From: Bryobacteraceae bacterium | Lineage (GTDB): Bacteria > Acidobacteriota > Terriglobia > Bryobacterales > Bryobacteraceae | Direction of reading: 5' to 3' | Length of the DNA: 64,000 nucleotides | Assembly (NCBI GenBank): GCA_025928545.1 | Contig: JAICJH010000012.1 | Location: 54,914-118,913, forward strand | Shown here: positions 9,306-17,717 of the stretch, in pieces | Layout of the letters: every line of letters begins with the position of its first letter | Numbering within the stretch: position 1 is the stretch's first letter | The notes under the pieces: generated by a model | Told to the model about the DNA's origin: nothing | The model's input: the letters and a program-made list of their open reading frames with translations, nothing else | Databases searched by the model: none | Made by a program: the position numbers and the translations under genes

Positions 9306-10316
9306 TCAGTCGTTTAGCGAGGCGGAAATCACGTGGCAATGGGCCAGAGTGGGGATCGGTTTGCCCGATTGCAGGCCGGCTTCCGCGAGCCAGGAGCGGT
9401 ATTCCGCGGCGGAGTAGGCGCGGCCTTCGGTCAGAGTGAAAAGCTGGGCGGAATAGCAGGCTACGGCGAGTGGGCCGTCGAGCGCGTCGTTCAGCAGAAC
9501 GTCATGAATCAGGAGCTGGCCACGGGGCTGGAGGCAGGCCGCAGCTCGGCGGATCAGTGTTCTGCAATCGGCGGTGTCCCAATCGTGCAGGATGTTGGAA
9601 AGCAGAACGAAATTGGCAGGCGGCATGGGGCTGGTGAACATGTCGCCTTCCAGAAATTCCATGCGGTCGGTTACGCCGGAGTTTTCGGCGAACTCCTTTG
9701 CTACGCGCAGAACTTCGGGCCGATCAAGGGTGATGGCGCGGAGTTGGGGGTTCTTTTGCAGGAAGGCGATGGAATAGATTCCGGTGCCGCCGCCGATATC
9801 GAGGAGAGTTCCGGGGCCGAGAGGGAGGCGATCCGCCAGCACCGGAGCGACGTTCTTCGCGCGGCCGGCGAGGGCAAGGGTCAGATGGCGGGCGGAGGCT
9901 TCCTTCTCCATCGCGGCGGATTCCATGCCTTCCTTATATATGAAGGCGGCATTGGGTGGCCGATTGTTGCGGAGGGTTTGAACGAGGTCGAGGACGGCGG
10001 GGGATTCGGCGGCGAGGCCGATGTAATCCGCAATGCTGAAATAGCTGGCGGGCGACAGGTGTTCGATGGCGATGGGGGATAGCTCCAATTGGCCCGATGC
10101 GTTCGCGACGATCAGATCCATGGCGCGGAGGGCTGTGATCAGGACGTTGGCGGGGCGTTCTTCGAGTTGCGTGGCTTCGCGAAGATCGGCGAAAGACCTG
10201 GGGCGTTGGCTCAATAGCTCGAAGATTCGGAAGTGGGCTACTCCCGCAATCAGGAGGTTTGAGGCAAAGCCCGCGCGGAAGTATTCAAAGATGGGAGTAG
10301 GATCGGAGGGCCGCAT
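9306..10316 (-). CDS. SAM-dependent O-methyltransferase (PF00891-type)
   Basis: Small-molecule O-methyltransferase, 336 residues from the ATG at 10316 (MRPSDPTPIFEYFRAG). The frame is open further upstream, but that part reads as low-complexity sequence and overlaps the preceding gene. The N-terminal half is the winged-helix dimerisation domain typical of this family. The catalytic half has the SAM loop LLDIGGGTGIYSIAF, an acidic EFLEGDMF segment and the motif LLSNILHDWD, where His is the usual general base. It starts 32 bases after the STAND NTPase stop on the same strand, so it could be the last gene of the gasdermin block, but it may be unrelated. Substrate unknown. Confidence 0.85.
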   Translation of the reverse strand: MRPSDPTPIFEYFRAGFASNLLIAGVAHFRIFELLSQRPRSFADLREATQLEERPANVLITALRAMDLIVANASGQLELSPIAIEHLSPASYFSIADYIGLAAESPAVLDLVQTLRNNRPPNAAFIYKEGMESAAMEKEASARHLTLALAGRAKNVAPVLADRLPLGPGTLLDIGGGTGIYSIAFLQKNPQLRAITLDRPEVLRVAKEFAENSGVTDRMEFLEGDMFTSPMPPANFVLLSNILHDWDTADCRTLIRRAAACLQPRGQLLIHDVLLNDALDGPLAVACYSAQLFTLTEGRAYSAAEYRSWLAEAGLQSGKPIPTLAHCHVISASLND

Positions 10317-10347
10317 TGGCGTTTCAGTTTGAATTGTAGCCGTGCAG

Positions 10348-13300
10348 CTATTTATTTTTTTGTTTTTTTGTGGACGCGGGCTTCGCGTTTTCCGCATCCG
10401 CCTGTTTCTTCTTGCTCAGACTGCTGATCACCACGTGGCGCACCGCGTGCTCCGCCGTGATGTGGTCGCCAAAAACCAAACCCGTGGAAGCGCCGAAGCC
10501 GATCCAGCTGCCCATCCCGTTCATGTCGATGTGGCTGTTCAGAACCTCGGAACCTTCGTAAATCACGCGTACGGTTCCGATCGTGCGATTGACTTCGACC
10601 CTGACACGGCGCCACTGTCCGTTACTGTAAACGTCCGGCATGGAACGCACCTGGCTGACCTGAAGCGCCTCTTTCTCGTCGACACCGCAGCCATTTTTCC
10701 CACACAGAGTGATGGATCGACGCCCATAGGTGTTGAAGTTGACACCAAACCCCGAGCCTGGCAGAAAACCTTTTTCGAGAGGCGCGGCGAGATTCTCGGT
10801 TTCGTAAGGCTTCTTATCCTTGCCGAACATGAAAACCAGACCGTAGCCGGTGTAATTCGGGTCCGATGACACGGCGTTCTTAATGGAATATTCGAAGTCC
10901 ACGGCGAAATCTTTCGTGATTCCGGGCAACGGGCTGGCGCCCTTCTTCTGTTTTTGCTGCGCCGGTGTGGTGTCCATCAACACGGCGGTGGTCTGCGAAT
11001 ACTCCTGATCGTGAGTCAGGATCAGTTTATTGTCCTGATAAACCGGATAGTTTCCGGTGGCAACGCGGTGGGCGCGAAGGGTCCCATCGAGAGTGAATGC
11101 CAGAGCAGGATCCGGGGATGCAGCGCCGGCGGGGGTAATCCTCACGTTACGAATGTCCTGTTTCAGAACCGCTTCGCCGGTTGCGGCGCCGAACCCAAAG
11201 CCTCCGTAGCTGTTGTTCATTGGCCCCGGGCGAGACAAAGCGAGACGGCCATCGAGATAAACCCTCATCCCCTGGAAATCGGGTCCGCCCGGAACGCACA
11301 TGGGCTTGCCGGTCACAGGAAGGACATCAATGCAGGCTTTGATCCACTTGCCGGGGGCGAATACTCTGGTGTCCCCGACCGACATATCGGGCCGATCATC
11401 CGTTGTGGTCGCCGGAGAATAGACCCGCAAGCCGATTCCAGGGCTTCGGTAGGTATAGGCGTTGAAAACGAGGCCATAGCCGTTGCCCCAGGCGAAGCCG
11501 AACGCCGTGTCCGGTACTGTGTTGTTCACATATGGTGTGCGGTCTTTGTAAAACATGAACGCGAAGCCGTCGCCGATGAGGCGGCTGTCGCCGAGCGTGT
11601 TTTGCATCTGGTACTCGAATTCCGCTTTGAAGGCCCCTTTGAGATCCTGTTTACTCATGACGCTGGATCGTGCTCCCTGCACGCGATCGGGCATCAGCGA
11701 AATCTCCTCACCGCGCAGGAGGGGGAAAGCCACCGGGAGCGTTCTTTGCCGCTTCAGTAAATCATTTCCCGCGAGATCGTTTTTGGTGAAACTTTCGATC
11801 TGAACATCGCTCCCGAAGTACTTGAGAGCGGCCGACATGGCCGAATCCGTCGGGGTGAGATCGTCCTCTTCGAGTTCGTGTCCTCCGCCGATATTCTTGT
11901 AGCCCAGTTGTTCGAGGGATCGGTGGAGCATCTTATGCCGCAATTCACCCCCCTGTTCGGACAAGATTTTTTTCAAATCGAATTCCTCGTTGAACACCGA
12001 GTTCTGCAGCGGAAGATCCTGCAAGTCGTTATCGGAGGCGCTGAACAGCTCCTCGTAATCTTTATCGAAGTAAAGCGCCAGTACGGCGGATTCATGGAGA
12101 GGTGTTCGGGCCAGCAGTTTCCCCGAATTACGATCGAGCACCCGCACCGTGCCATCGCCGTGACCGGTAACCACTGTGCCGGAGTTTCCCCAGAAGGCTA
12201 CGGAAGTTACGCCCGCGGTGGCGCTGTTTGTAGCAGAAGGCCGACCTGCGGAAATCAACTGGTTTCCGGAATGCGCTACCCGATAGTAAGAGACCGATCC
12301 ATCGCCCATGCCCGCAGCCAGTACCGGATCCCGCTCGCGGGACCATGCCAGCGCCTGCACCGCGGGGCACTTGTCGCGTGAAACGCGGCAAGGCAATTCG
12401 ATTGCTTTTTCCAATTTTCCTGGCCCGACCACGAGTAAGATGATTCGCCCATCTGTAGTGCCGGCTGCCAGATATTCCGGTCCGAATGCCAAAGCCCGGA
12501 CTGAATCGGGGCTGGTCCACTGGAGCATTGCGCCCTTACCTTCGTACACGAATACGCTATGTTCTGTTTGCTGGCCGCCGGGGTTTTCCACGGTTCTGTC
12601 CAATCCCACGGCGAACTGTTTTTCCGTAGCGTCTGTAGCCAGCGACCGAACGAGACCAGCGGGAATCTGGAGCGCTGCCGGAAGCTTGCAATCAGAGCAG
12701 TGCAGCCGGGATTGCTGGCTGGAGTTGTCACGGCTGTAGAACAAGTCTCCCGAGTCATTCATAATCGTCGCTCTTGTCATTCCCGCGACGCTATTGTCTT
12801 CACCAGGATCTGTGTCATCATCCTCCGGGTCGTCGGGAAGAACCGAGAGTTCATCGACCCGCAGCAGGACGCCTGCCACATCGGGAACGGGGGCGGTGGC
12901 ATGATCGAGCGTTGCCAGGGTGTAAAGCCATACGTCGCGCGCGTCTTCCGGAGATACATTGTCCGAGGCCATGACCCGGGCATCCGCATCACGCGCTTTT
13001 TCGGTGAACAGCCGCAGGATGGCGGCATCAGCTTTGGCGAGCGCTCCGTCCGCTATCTGTTTCTTGTTGGTGGCATCTAACTGAGCGGCACCGGCGACCC
13101 TTGCCGCTTCTTCAGCAATTCCTTTATCCCGTAACGCAGCGACTTTCGCATCCCGCGCGGCCTCCGCACTGACGCTCGCGGCATTGGCACTGTTGCGCGC
13201 TTCTTCCGCACTTGTCCTCGCGACGTTCCACAGCAACCCGGCGGCGACGACTGCCAGTACGGCAAACCCGAGAGCTATGCGGAGGAAAATGTTTCGCTTG

Positions 13301-14733
13301 CGAAGTTTTTCCGCCTGTTCTCTCTCGCGTTGCGCCTGCTCTTTCTCTCGCTGGGCCTGCTCCCTCTCGTGCAACTCGGCGGCCGCCTGCCGGTCCACAT
13401 CGGCTTGAGCGCTCTTCGAAGCCTTGAGGAATTCGTCTTCATTGGGCTGTAATTCGAGACCCTCGGCTTCCGCCAGTGCCGCGGAGAGTTCATCGCCGAG
13501 CAGGAGCAACGCAGGTTTCCGGCCTTCGGCTATCCACAACCTGGCGCTTTTCTGCAGCTTGTTGAGATGCGCGTCCAGCCATGCCGTGTTACTTTCACGG
13601 ACGGGCGCGACCAGGCGGTCGTGCGCGAGTTCGTACCAGATGGAACTCCCGCGGGGTTCGCCCCGGACCAGATATGTATCGAGGAGGTCCTGCACAACAT
13701 CGTTCGCAAGGCCGCCGCTGACTCCGGCCGGGTCATGCCGTACCTGGTCACGGACGCCTTCCGGCGTGATCAGCTTGTTCTGAAACCATTCGCGAATGGC
13801 CCGCTCGCGGCTTTCATCGTATCGCCGCACAGAGTTCGGGCCCGCCGGTTTCGGCAGCGGCGAAGCCGCGATCCGCGCGGCGGTATTGTAGTAACTCTTC
13901 AAAGCGCCGCCGACATCTCCGATGTCGTGCTCTTCGATGAACAGATCGTTCGGGTGATCGCGCTCCATGCGCTCCCAAAGATCGAAGCAGACAACCTGGA
14001 GCTGAAGAGGCTCCACGTAATCGCCTACCTGTTCCTCGACGACGCCCAGAGCGTTCTGCACCTTGACCGTTGCCAGATTTCTCGCCAATGTTTCGACGAC
14101 TCCCGGGGCAAAGTGCCTGGCAAGTTTCTCTGTTGGATTACGGATCGCGTCTTCCGCACCTTTGACTGTGAGGCGGTCAATCCGGTAACGGTTTTTCAGA
14201 TGCGTAGGAATCAGCATCGCGAAGGGATCGAGCGGGGCCAGATAATCCTCGCGCAGGATCAGCAGCGCCCAGATGCCGGGATCGCTCAGGACCTTGCCGA
14301 GCTGAGCGAAAAATTCCTGCTTAGGCGCGGAATTCGTCGGATCGATGCGCAGAATTTCTTCAAACTGGTCGATGACGATCAGCGGATATTTATCACGTGG
14401 CCGGCTGGCGACATATTCGGACAGGGTGACATCGTCGTGTTGATCGGTTCCCGCAAGGCCGGCGATCGCGCTCCATACAAAACGATTGTTGACCGGTACC
14501 GGAGGTTCCGTGTTGACGCGCGTCGGACCCCAGATGTCAAACCGCTTCATGAGTTGCGGAATGAGTCCCGCATGAACGAGGGAACTCTTGCCCGCCCCGG
14601 AGGGCGAATAGAGCAGAACAATGCGTTCGGAAGTAATCAGTCCGCGAAGTTCGACGACTTCGCGATCCCGCCCGGACAATTGCTGCGTACGCGAGAAGGG
14701 CTGCGGGCCTACGTAGGGATTGGGGATCGGCAT
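10348..14733 (-). CDS. STAND NTPase (nSTAND1-like) with membrane helix, beta-propeller and two lectin-like domains
   Basis: Very large signalling NTPase of 1461 residues. It starts MPIPNPYVGPQPF, followed by a P-loop at residues 43-51 (SPSGAGKSS) and a Walker B at 117-126 (PLIVIDQFEE), the usual nSTAND1 pattern. The segment to about residue 440 is the winged-helix/helical part (YELAHDRLVAPVRE). A charged coiled coil (about 450-480) leads into one membrane helix (482-503). Next comes an Ala-rich stretch, then WD-like repeats (VRALAFGPEYLAAGTTDGR, VTSVAFWGNSGTVVTGHGDG). Two concanavalin/L-type lectin-like domains end the protein, with signatures GDGFAFMFYKD, GGFGFGAATG, GYGLVFMFGKD and WIGFGASTG. 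If the single helix places the N-terminus inside, the propeller and lectins face outwards. It is 18 bases downstream of the CHAT-SIR2 gene, suggesting it senses a trigger for those proteases. Confidence 0.85.
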   Translation of the reverse strand: MPIPNPYVGPQPFSRTQQLSGRDREVVELRGLITSERIVLLYSPSGAGKSSLVHAGLIPQLMKRFDIWGPTRVNTEPPVPVNNRFVWSAIAGLAGTDQHDDVTLSEYVASRPRDKYPLIVIDQFEEILRIDPTNSAPKQEFFAQLGKVLSDPGIWALLILREDYLAPLDPFAMLIPTHLKNRYRIDRLTVKGAEDAIRNPTEKLARHFAPGVVETLARNLATVKVQNALGVVEEQVGDYVEPLQLQVVCFDLWERMERDHPNDLFIEEHDIGDVGGALKSYYNTAARIAASPLPKPAGPNSVRRYDESRERAIREWFQNKLITPEGVRDQVRHDPAGVSGGLANDVVQDLLDTYLVRGEPRGSSIWYELAHDRLVAPVRESNTAWLDAHLNKLQKSARLWIAEGRKPALLLLGDELSAALAEAEGLELQPNEDEFLKASKSAQADVDRQAAAELHEREQAQREKEQAQREREQAEKLRKRNIFLRIALGFAVLAVVAAGLLWNVARTSAEEARNSANAASVSAEAARDAKVAALRDKGIAEEAARVAGAAQLDATNKKQIADGALAKADAAILRLFTEKARDADARVMASDNVSPEDARDVWLYTLATLDHATAPVPDVAGVLLRVDELSVLPDDPEDDDTDPGEDNSVAGMTRATIMNDSGDLFYSRDNSSQQSRLHCSDCKLPAALQIPAGLVRSLATDATEKQFAVGLDRTVENPGGQQTEHSVFVYEGKGAMLQWTSPDSVRALAFGPEYLAAGTTDGRIILLVVGPGKLEKAIELPCRVSRDKCPAVQALAWSRERDPVLAAGMGDGSVSYYRVAHSGNQLISAGRPSATNSATAGVTSVAFWGNSGTVVTGHGDGTVRVLDRNSGKLLARTPLHESAVLALYFDKDYEELFSASDNDLQDLPLQNSVFNEEFDLKKILSEQGGELRHKMLHRSLEQLGYKNIGGGHELEEDDLTPTDSAMSAALKYFGSDVQIESFTKNDLAGNDLLKRQRTLPVAFPLLRGEEISLMPDRVQGARSSVMSKQDLKGAFKAEFEYQMQNTLGDSRLIGDGFAFMFYKDRTPYVNNTVPDTAFGFAWGNGYGLVFNAYTYRSPGIGLRVYSPATTTDDRPDMSVGDTRVFAPGKWIKACIDVLPVTGKPMCVPGGPDFQGMRVYLDGRLALSRPGPMNNSYGGFGFGAATGEAVLKQDIRNVRITPAGAASPDPALAFTLDGTLRAHRVATGNYPVYQDNKLILTHDQEYSQTTAVLMDTTPAQQKQKKGASPLPGITKDFAVDFEYSIKNAVSSDPNYTGYGLVFMFGKDKKPYETENLAAPLEKGFLPGSGFGVNFNTYGRRSITLCGKNGCGVDEKEALQVSQVRSMPDVYSNGQWRRVRVEVNRTIGTVRVIYEGSEVLNSHIDMNGMGSWIGFGASTGLVFGDHITAEHAVRHVVISSLSKKKQADAENAKPASTKKQKNK

Positions 14734-14737
14734 CGTA

Positions 14738-14763
14738 GTTACTCGCTCCTGTTACTCGCTCCT
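14738..14763. repeat. 13-base perfect tandem duplication at the CHAT-SIR2 / STAND junction
   Basis: The plus-strand unit GTTACTCGCTCCT occurs at 14738-14750 and again at 14751-14763. On the coding strand each copy contains AGGAGCGAGTAAC. The first copy provides the last codons and stop of CHAT-SIR2. The second repeats an AGGAG ribosome-site-like core and an extra TAA just before the STAND start codon. Confidence 0.8.
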
Positions 14764-16875
14764 GTCGACTGGCATGGCTTCGAGTTGCGATTGCAGTTGT
14801 CTCAGGAAATCCGCCGCTGTGCCCCAATAGATGTTGATATCCATTGGCGTGAAGTATTGCCGGAGATACTCCTTCGCCATACGCGCATTGGCAAGCGTAG
14901 TTTCAGCAGGATCAACCTGTACAGCGACGTGTTTGTACTTGGAGCGCTGTTTGCCGCCTTCCTGAGAGAAGATCATCCGGAAGAGCACGCGGAACTTCCA
15001 GTCATCGAGGGGGAAGCCCAGAAAAAGCAGCGAACCGTCGGCGAGGGCCTCGCCGACCACGCCGGGCATGAGTTTGTAACCCGTCGCGCGGATCAGGTAG
15101 TCGAAAAAATTATCTTCCGTCAGAACCCAGGTGCTGTCGTCCGCCTTTCGTCTGTTGCCGAAAACGTAATAGACGAACGGCTTTTGGACGGTGGCATCGC
15201 CCATGAATTCGGGGACCTTAACGGGGTCCCACTGGGTTGTCAATGCGATAGGCTCTTTCTTGTTGCCCTCGAATTCCGCCTCCCGCACATAGGCTTCGAG
15301 AAGCGTGTCATATCCGGCGTTCACGAATACGCGGGCGTCGAAACCGGCAACAATCCTCAACGGATCGCGTTTCGATGAATCGCCGTCCAGGGTAGCCGCA
15401 TTGGAGGCGAGCGCCTGTTGCAGTGCCGGCATGGCGAGCTTATCGACCGGCCGGTTCAGAATGCGTGCGCCGGATTTGTAGATCTCGTCGGTGAAGGCCT
15501 GACGGACCGTTGCCCGCGCGCTGACCAGATCTCCCTTTGTCGCGAGATATTGGGACACCTTGGCAAGGTCGAACTGATCCCGCGTATCCAGCGGGAAATT
15601 TTCCTTACGGGCGATTTCCGAGGAGATGGCGCGGCTGTTGCCGGTGATATGTTCGGCGACATCGGGACCGACGATGGGAACGCACTGACCGCTGCGAACC
15701 GATTCGCAGATAAACTTCCACTGGCCGTTATCTTCGTTGCCTTTGGCGTCTTTGAAGCCTGGGTTGTACCAGATGCGGCCGTTGCGCAGGCGCATAAAGA
15801 GCGCGGGCATCCAGCAATCCGGCTTGTCTCTGACGGCGCCGCGGGCCATGGATGCGGCTCTATCGATCTGTCCGTCCCGAACAAGTTGAGTAAAAAATTC
15901 CTTCATGAACACAGCGGAGGTGTCCATGCTGAAGTTGCCCTGCATTGCGATCACCGCGGGAACGCCGGCGTTCGCCAACTGGGGCCCGAGGGCGGCCAGG
16001 CCGACACCTCCTTTGCCCGCGCTCTGGCAGGAAGCGAGCACGATCAGACGGGGCCGCTGATCCAGTTCCCAAATCCGGCGGACCAACTCCGCGCCCAGGA
16101 CCGGCTTTTTCTCTTCGAGAAAGATATTCGGCTGATTCTTTATCAGCGCGCCGTGGCAAACGAGATACAGGATGTCATAACCTTCGCCCTTCGCCAGCTC
16201 ATCTTCAATACTTTGCAGGGAAACAGGGCCGCCGGGCGCGAGGGGAGTTACCCTTTTCCGGATTCCACTCTGCTCAAATACCGACTGCACGTTGGCAAGT
16301 TCGTCGGTGACTTTAACCTTTGCCAACTCGTACTCTTCAATCAGATCCGCCGGATTCGCCACCACAATCAGGGCGCTGAGTTCGGATTCCTGGCTGAGAC
16401 GCACCGGTTTCGAATCGATGCCGCTGGCAAGGAAACGCGAGACGATGGTCGTCGATCCCATGAACAACCACGCGTCCGGCATCAGCGGATCGGGCAGGGT
16501 CTCCCAATGAACGGCGTGCAGATCCTGAGCGCTGGATTCTATCGAGATGCGCACGCGCAGCGAAGACGAGAGAGTTGTCGCCTCGTTGCGAAAGGCGTTG
16601 AATTGTTCCAGCAGATCGCCCTGGAAGAAGCCCTCGCCGAGTTTTTTTCCGTAGGCAAGCGGATCGAAAATCCCCTGTAGTGCGGGGAGATCGACGGTGA
16701 ACACGGGGTCTGCCGTCGCGGGCCGCTGCTCCGCGGCATCATCGGGTCCATTGAAGCGCAATCCGGCGGTGTAGGTGTTGCCGCTGCGCCGGAGCGCGAT
16801 TTCCAGATCCGAATAGCGGAGGGTCCGTGAGTCGGGTTTTGGGGCCGACGGATCGGGGCTGACGCCGGGACTCAT
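14752..16875 (-). CDS. CHAT-domain cysteine protease fused to a SIR2-like domain
   Basis: Protein of 707 residues. The first 370 are a CHAT (caspase-HetF-associated with TPRs) protease domain of clan CD. The catalytic His is in LVCHGAL (His241) and the catalytic Cys in VLASCQSAGKGG (Cys283), followed by the GVPAVIAMQGNFSMD loop usual in CHAT. From about residue 385 to 680 follows a SIR2-like domain (VPIVGPDVAEHI, FVNAGYDTLLEAYV, WVLTEDNFFDYL, SLLFLGFPLDDWKFRVL). The usual catalytic His of the SIR2 HG motif is replaced (YYVFGN), and the first glycine loop is GPD rather than GAG, so NAD hydrolysis is doubtful. The ATG directly follows the gasdermin-like gene's TAA (TAAATG), implying coupled translation. 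CHAT proteases are known activators of bacterial gasdermins. Confidence 0.88.
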   Translation of the reverse strand: MSPGVSPDPSAPKPDSRTLRYSDLEIALRRSGNTYTAGLRFNGPDDAAEQRPATADPVFTVDLPALQGIFDPLAYGKKLGEGFFQGDLLEQFNAFRNEATTLSSSLRVRISIESSAQDLHAVHWETLPDPLMPDAWLFMGSTTIVSRFLASGIDSKPVRLSQESELSALIVVANPADLIEEYELAKVKVTDELANVQSVFEQSGIRKRVTPLAPGGPVSLQSIEDELAKGEGYDILYLVCHGALIKNQPNIFLEEKKPVLGAELVRRIWELDQRPRLIVLASCQSAGKGGVGLAALGPQLANAGVPAVIAMQGNFSMDTSAVFMKEFFTQLVRDGQIDRAASMARGAVRDKPDCWMPALFMRLRNGRIWYNPGFKDAKGNEDNGQWKFICESVRSGQCVPIVGPDVAEHITGNSRAISSEIARKENFPLDTRDQFDLAKVSQYLATKGDLVSARATVRQAFTDEIYKSGARILNRPVDKLAMPALQQALASNAATLDGDSSKRDPLRIVAGFDARVFVNAGYDTLLEAYVREAEFEGNKKEPIALTTQWDPVKVPEFMGDATVQKPFVYYVFGNRRKADDSTWVLTEDNFFDYLIRATGYKLMPGVVGEALADGSLLFLGFPLDDWKFRVLFRMIFSQEGGKQRSKYKHVAVQVDPAETTLANARMAKEYLRQYFTPMDINIYWGTAADFLRQLQSQLEAMPVDRSE

Positions 16876-17712
16876 TTACGCGCCATGGGCGAAGCTGCCC
16901 GCAAAATCGATTTCAACCAGTTCCGCCGGCGCCACAATGGGGAGGTCCTGAGTGTCTGCGCCCGAAATTTCGGGATCCGCATCCGAAAACGACGTGGCGC
17001 CGCTGGGCGCGACGCCGCGAACATTCCACTGACCCGCCACCCAGGCGATTTCGAAAAGCTGAAAACCGAAGACCAGTGGTTCGGCGTTTTGGTAAGTGAC
17101 TTCGGTGTTGTCGCTTCCGCCCACGGTCACTCCGACTTTGGCCCCCAGAGCGGCTTGAATAGCGGGTACGTTCACGTTCACCGATGTGCTGTTATCTTTT
17201 TTCGCAGTAACTTTGATTGACTTCGCCATGAGGACCTGTGAGATCACCAGAGCCTGCGTACCTTTCTGACCAAAATATTTTCGGACGAAAGGGTTCTGGC
17301 TGGCCAGTTCGCCCTTTGCAATGTAGTTGCCGATGACGAAGGGATCGATGCCGGAAGTAGTGACATCGCCCAATTGAAACTGCACAGACTTCGCGTCCGA
17401 GTATGCACCGTTCACGCTGGGCGCGGAGCCTCCAAACATGCCGTTGAGCGCGTTGGCAAGGATGTCGAGACCTGCCGAGAGTTTCAAATCGCTGGTGCGA
17501 AATCCGGAGATCGCGCCCGAGAGTTGGGGGGCGCCGACCGGTGGCACAGATACGGCGGATTTCCAGATTTGATCCAGGGTTCCCAGCCATGCTTTTGACT
17601 TACCGTCGATTCCGATAATGCCGAGGGGAACAATCCCCTGGCGGGGCAGCCGCAGCACGCTGTAACCGAGTTCATTCAGATAAGTCAGTTTTGGATCTAC
17701 GCACAGGGCCAT
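16876..17712 (-). CDS. Bacterial gasdermin-like pore-forming protein
   Basis: Protein of 278 residues with no signal peptide. It starts MALCVDPKLTYLNELGYSV and then RLPRQGIVPLGIIG. This resembles my memory of bacterial gasdermin N-termini, which have a short tail with a Cys, then G-Y-x-V-x-x-LPR, a P-L pair and a G-x-LD-x-IW segment (here GTLDQIWKS). Cys4 matches the position of the acylated Cys near the N-terminus in characterised members. The long amphipathic stretches (VQFQLGDVTTSGIDPF, SVNVNVPAIQAALGAKVGVTV) suit membrane-inserting strands. A polar tail from about 236 to 278 (SGATSFSDADPEISGADTQD) could be the protease-removed inhibitory end. Length fits the family. Its neighbours strongly support the call: a C25 protease gene 5 bases upstream and a CHAT protease gene directly abutting. 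Assigned by motif memory and context, not by alignment. Confidence 0.68.
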   Translation of the reverse strand: MALCVDPKLTYLNELGYSVLRLPRQGIVPLGIIGIDGKSKAWLGTLDQIWKSAVSVPPVGAPQLSGAISGFRTSDLKLSAGLDILANALNGMFGGSAPSVNGAYSDAKSVQFQLGDVTTSGIDPFVIGNYIAKGELASQNPFVRKYFGQKGTQALVISQVLMAKSIKVTAKKDNSTSVNVNVPAIQAALGAKVGVTVGGSDNTEVTYQNAEPLVFGFQLFEIAWVAGQWNVRGVAPSGATSFSDADPEISGADTQDLPIVAPAELVEIDFAGSFAHGA

Positions 17713-17717
17713 GTGGA

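Noticed and set aside
13567..15378. 603-residue plus-strand frame opposite the STAND and CHAT-SIR2 genes
   Set aside because: Same reason: antisense to two genes with convincing motifs and no domain of its own.
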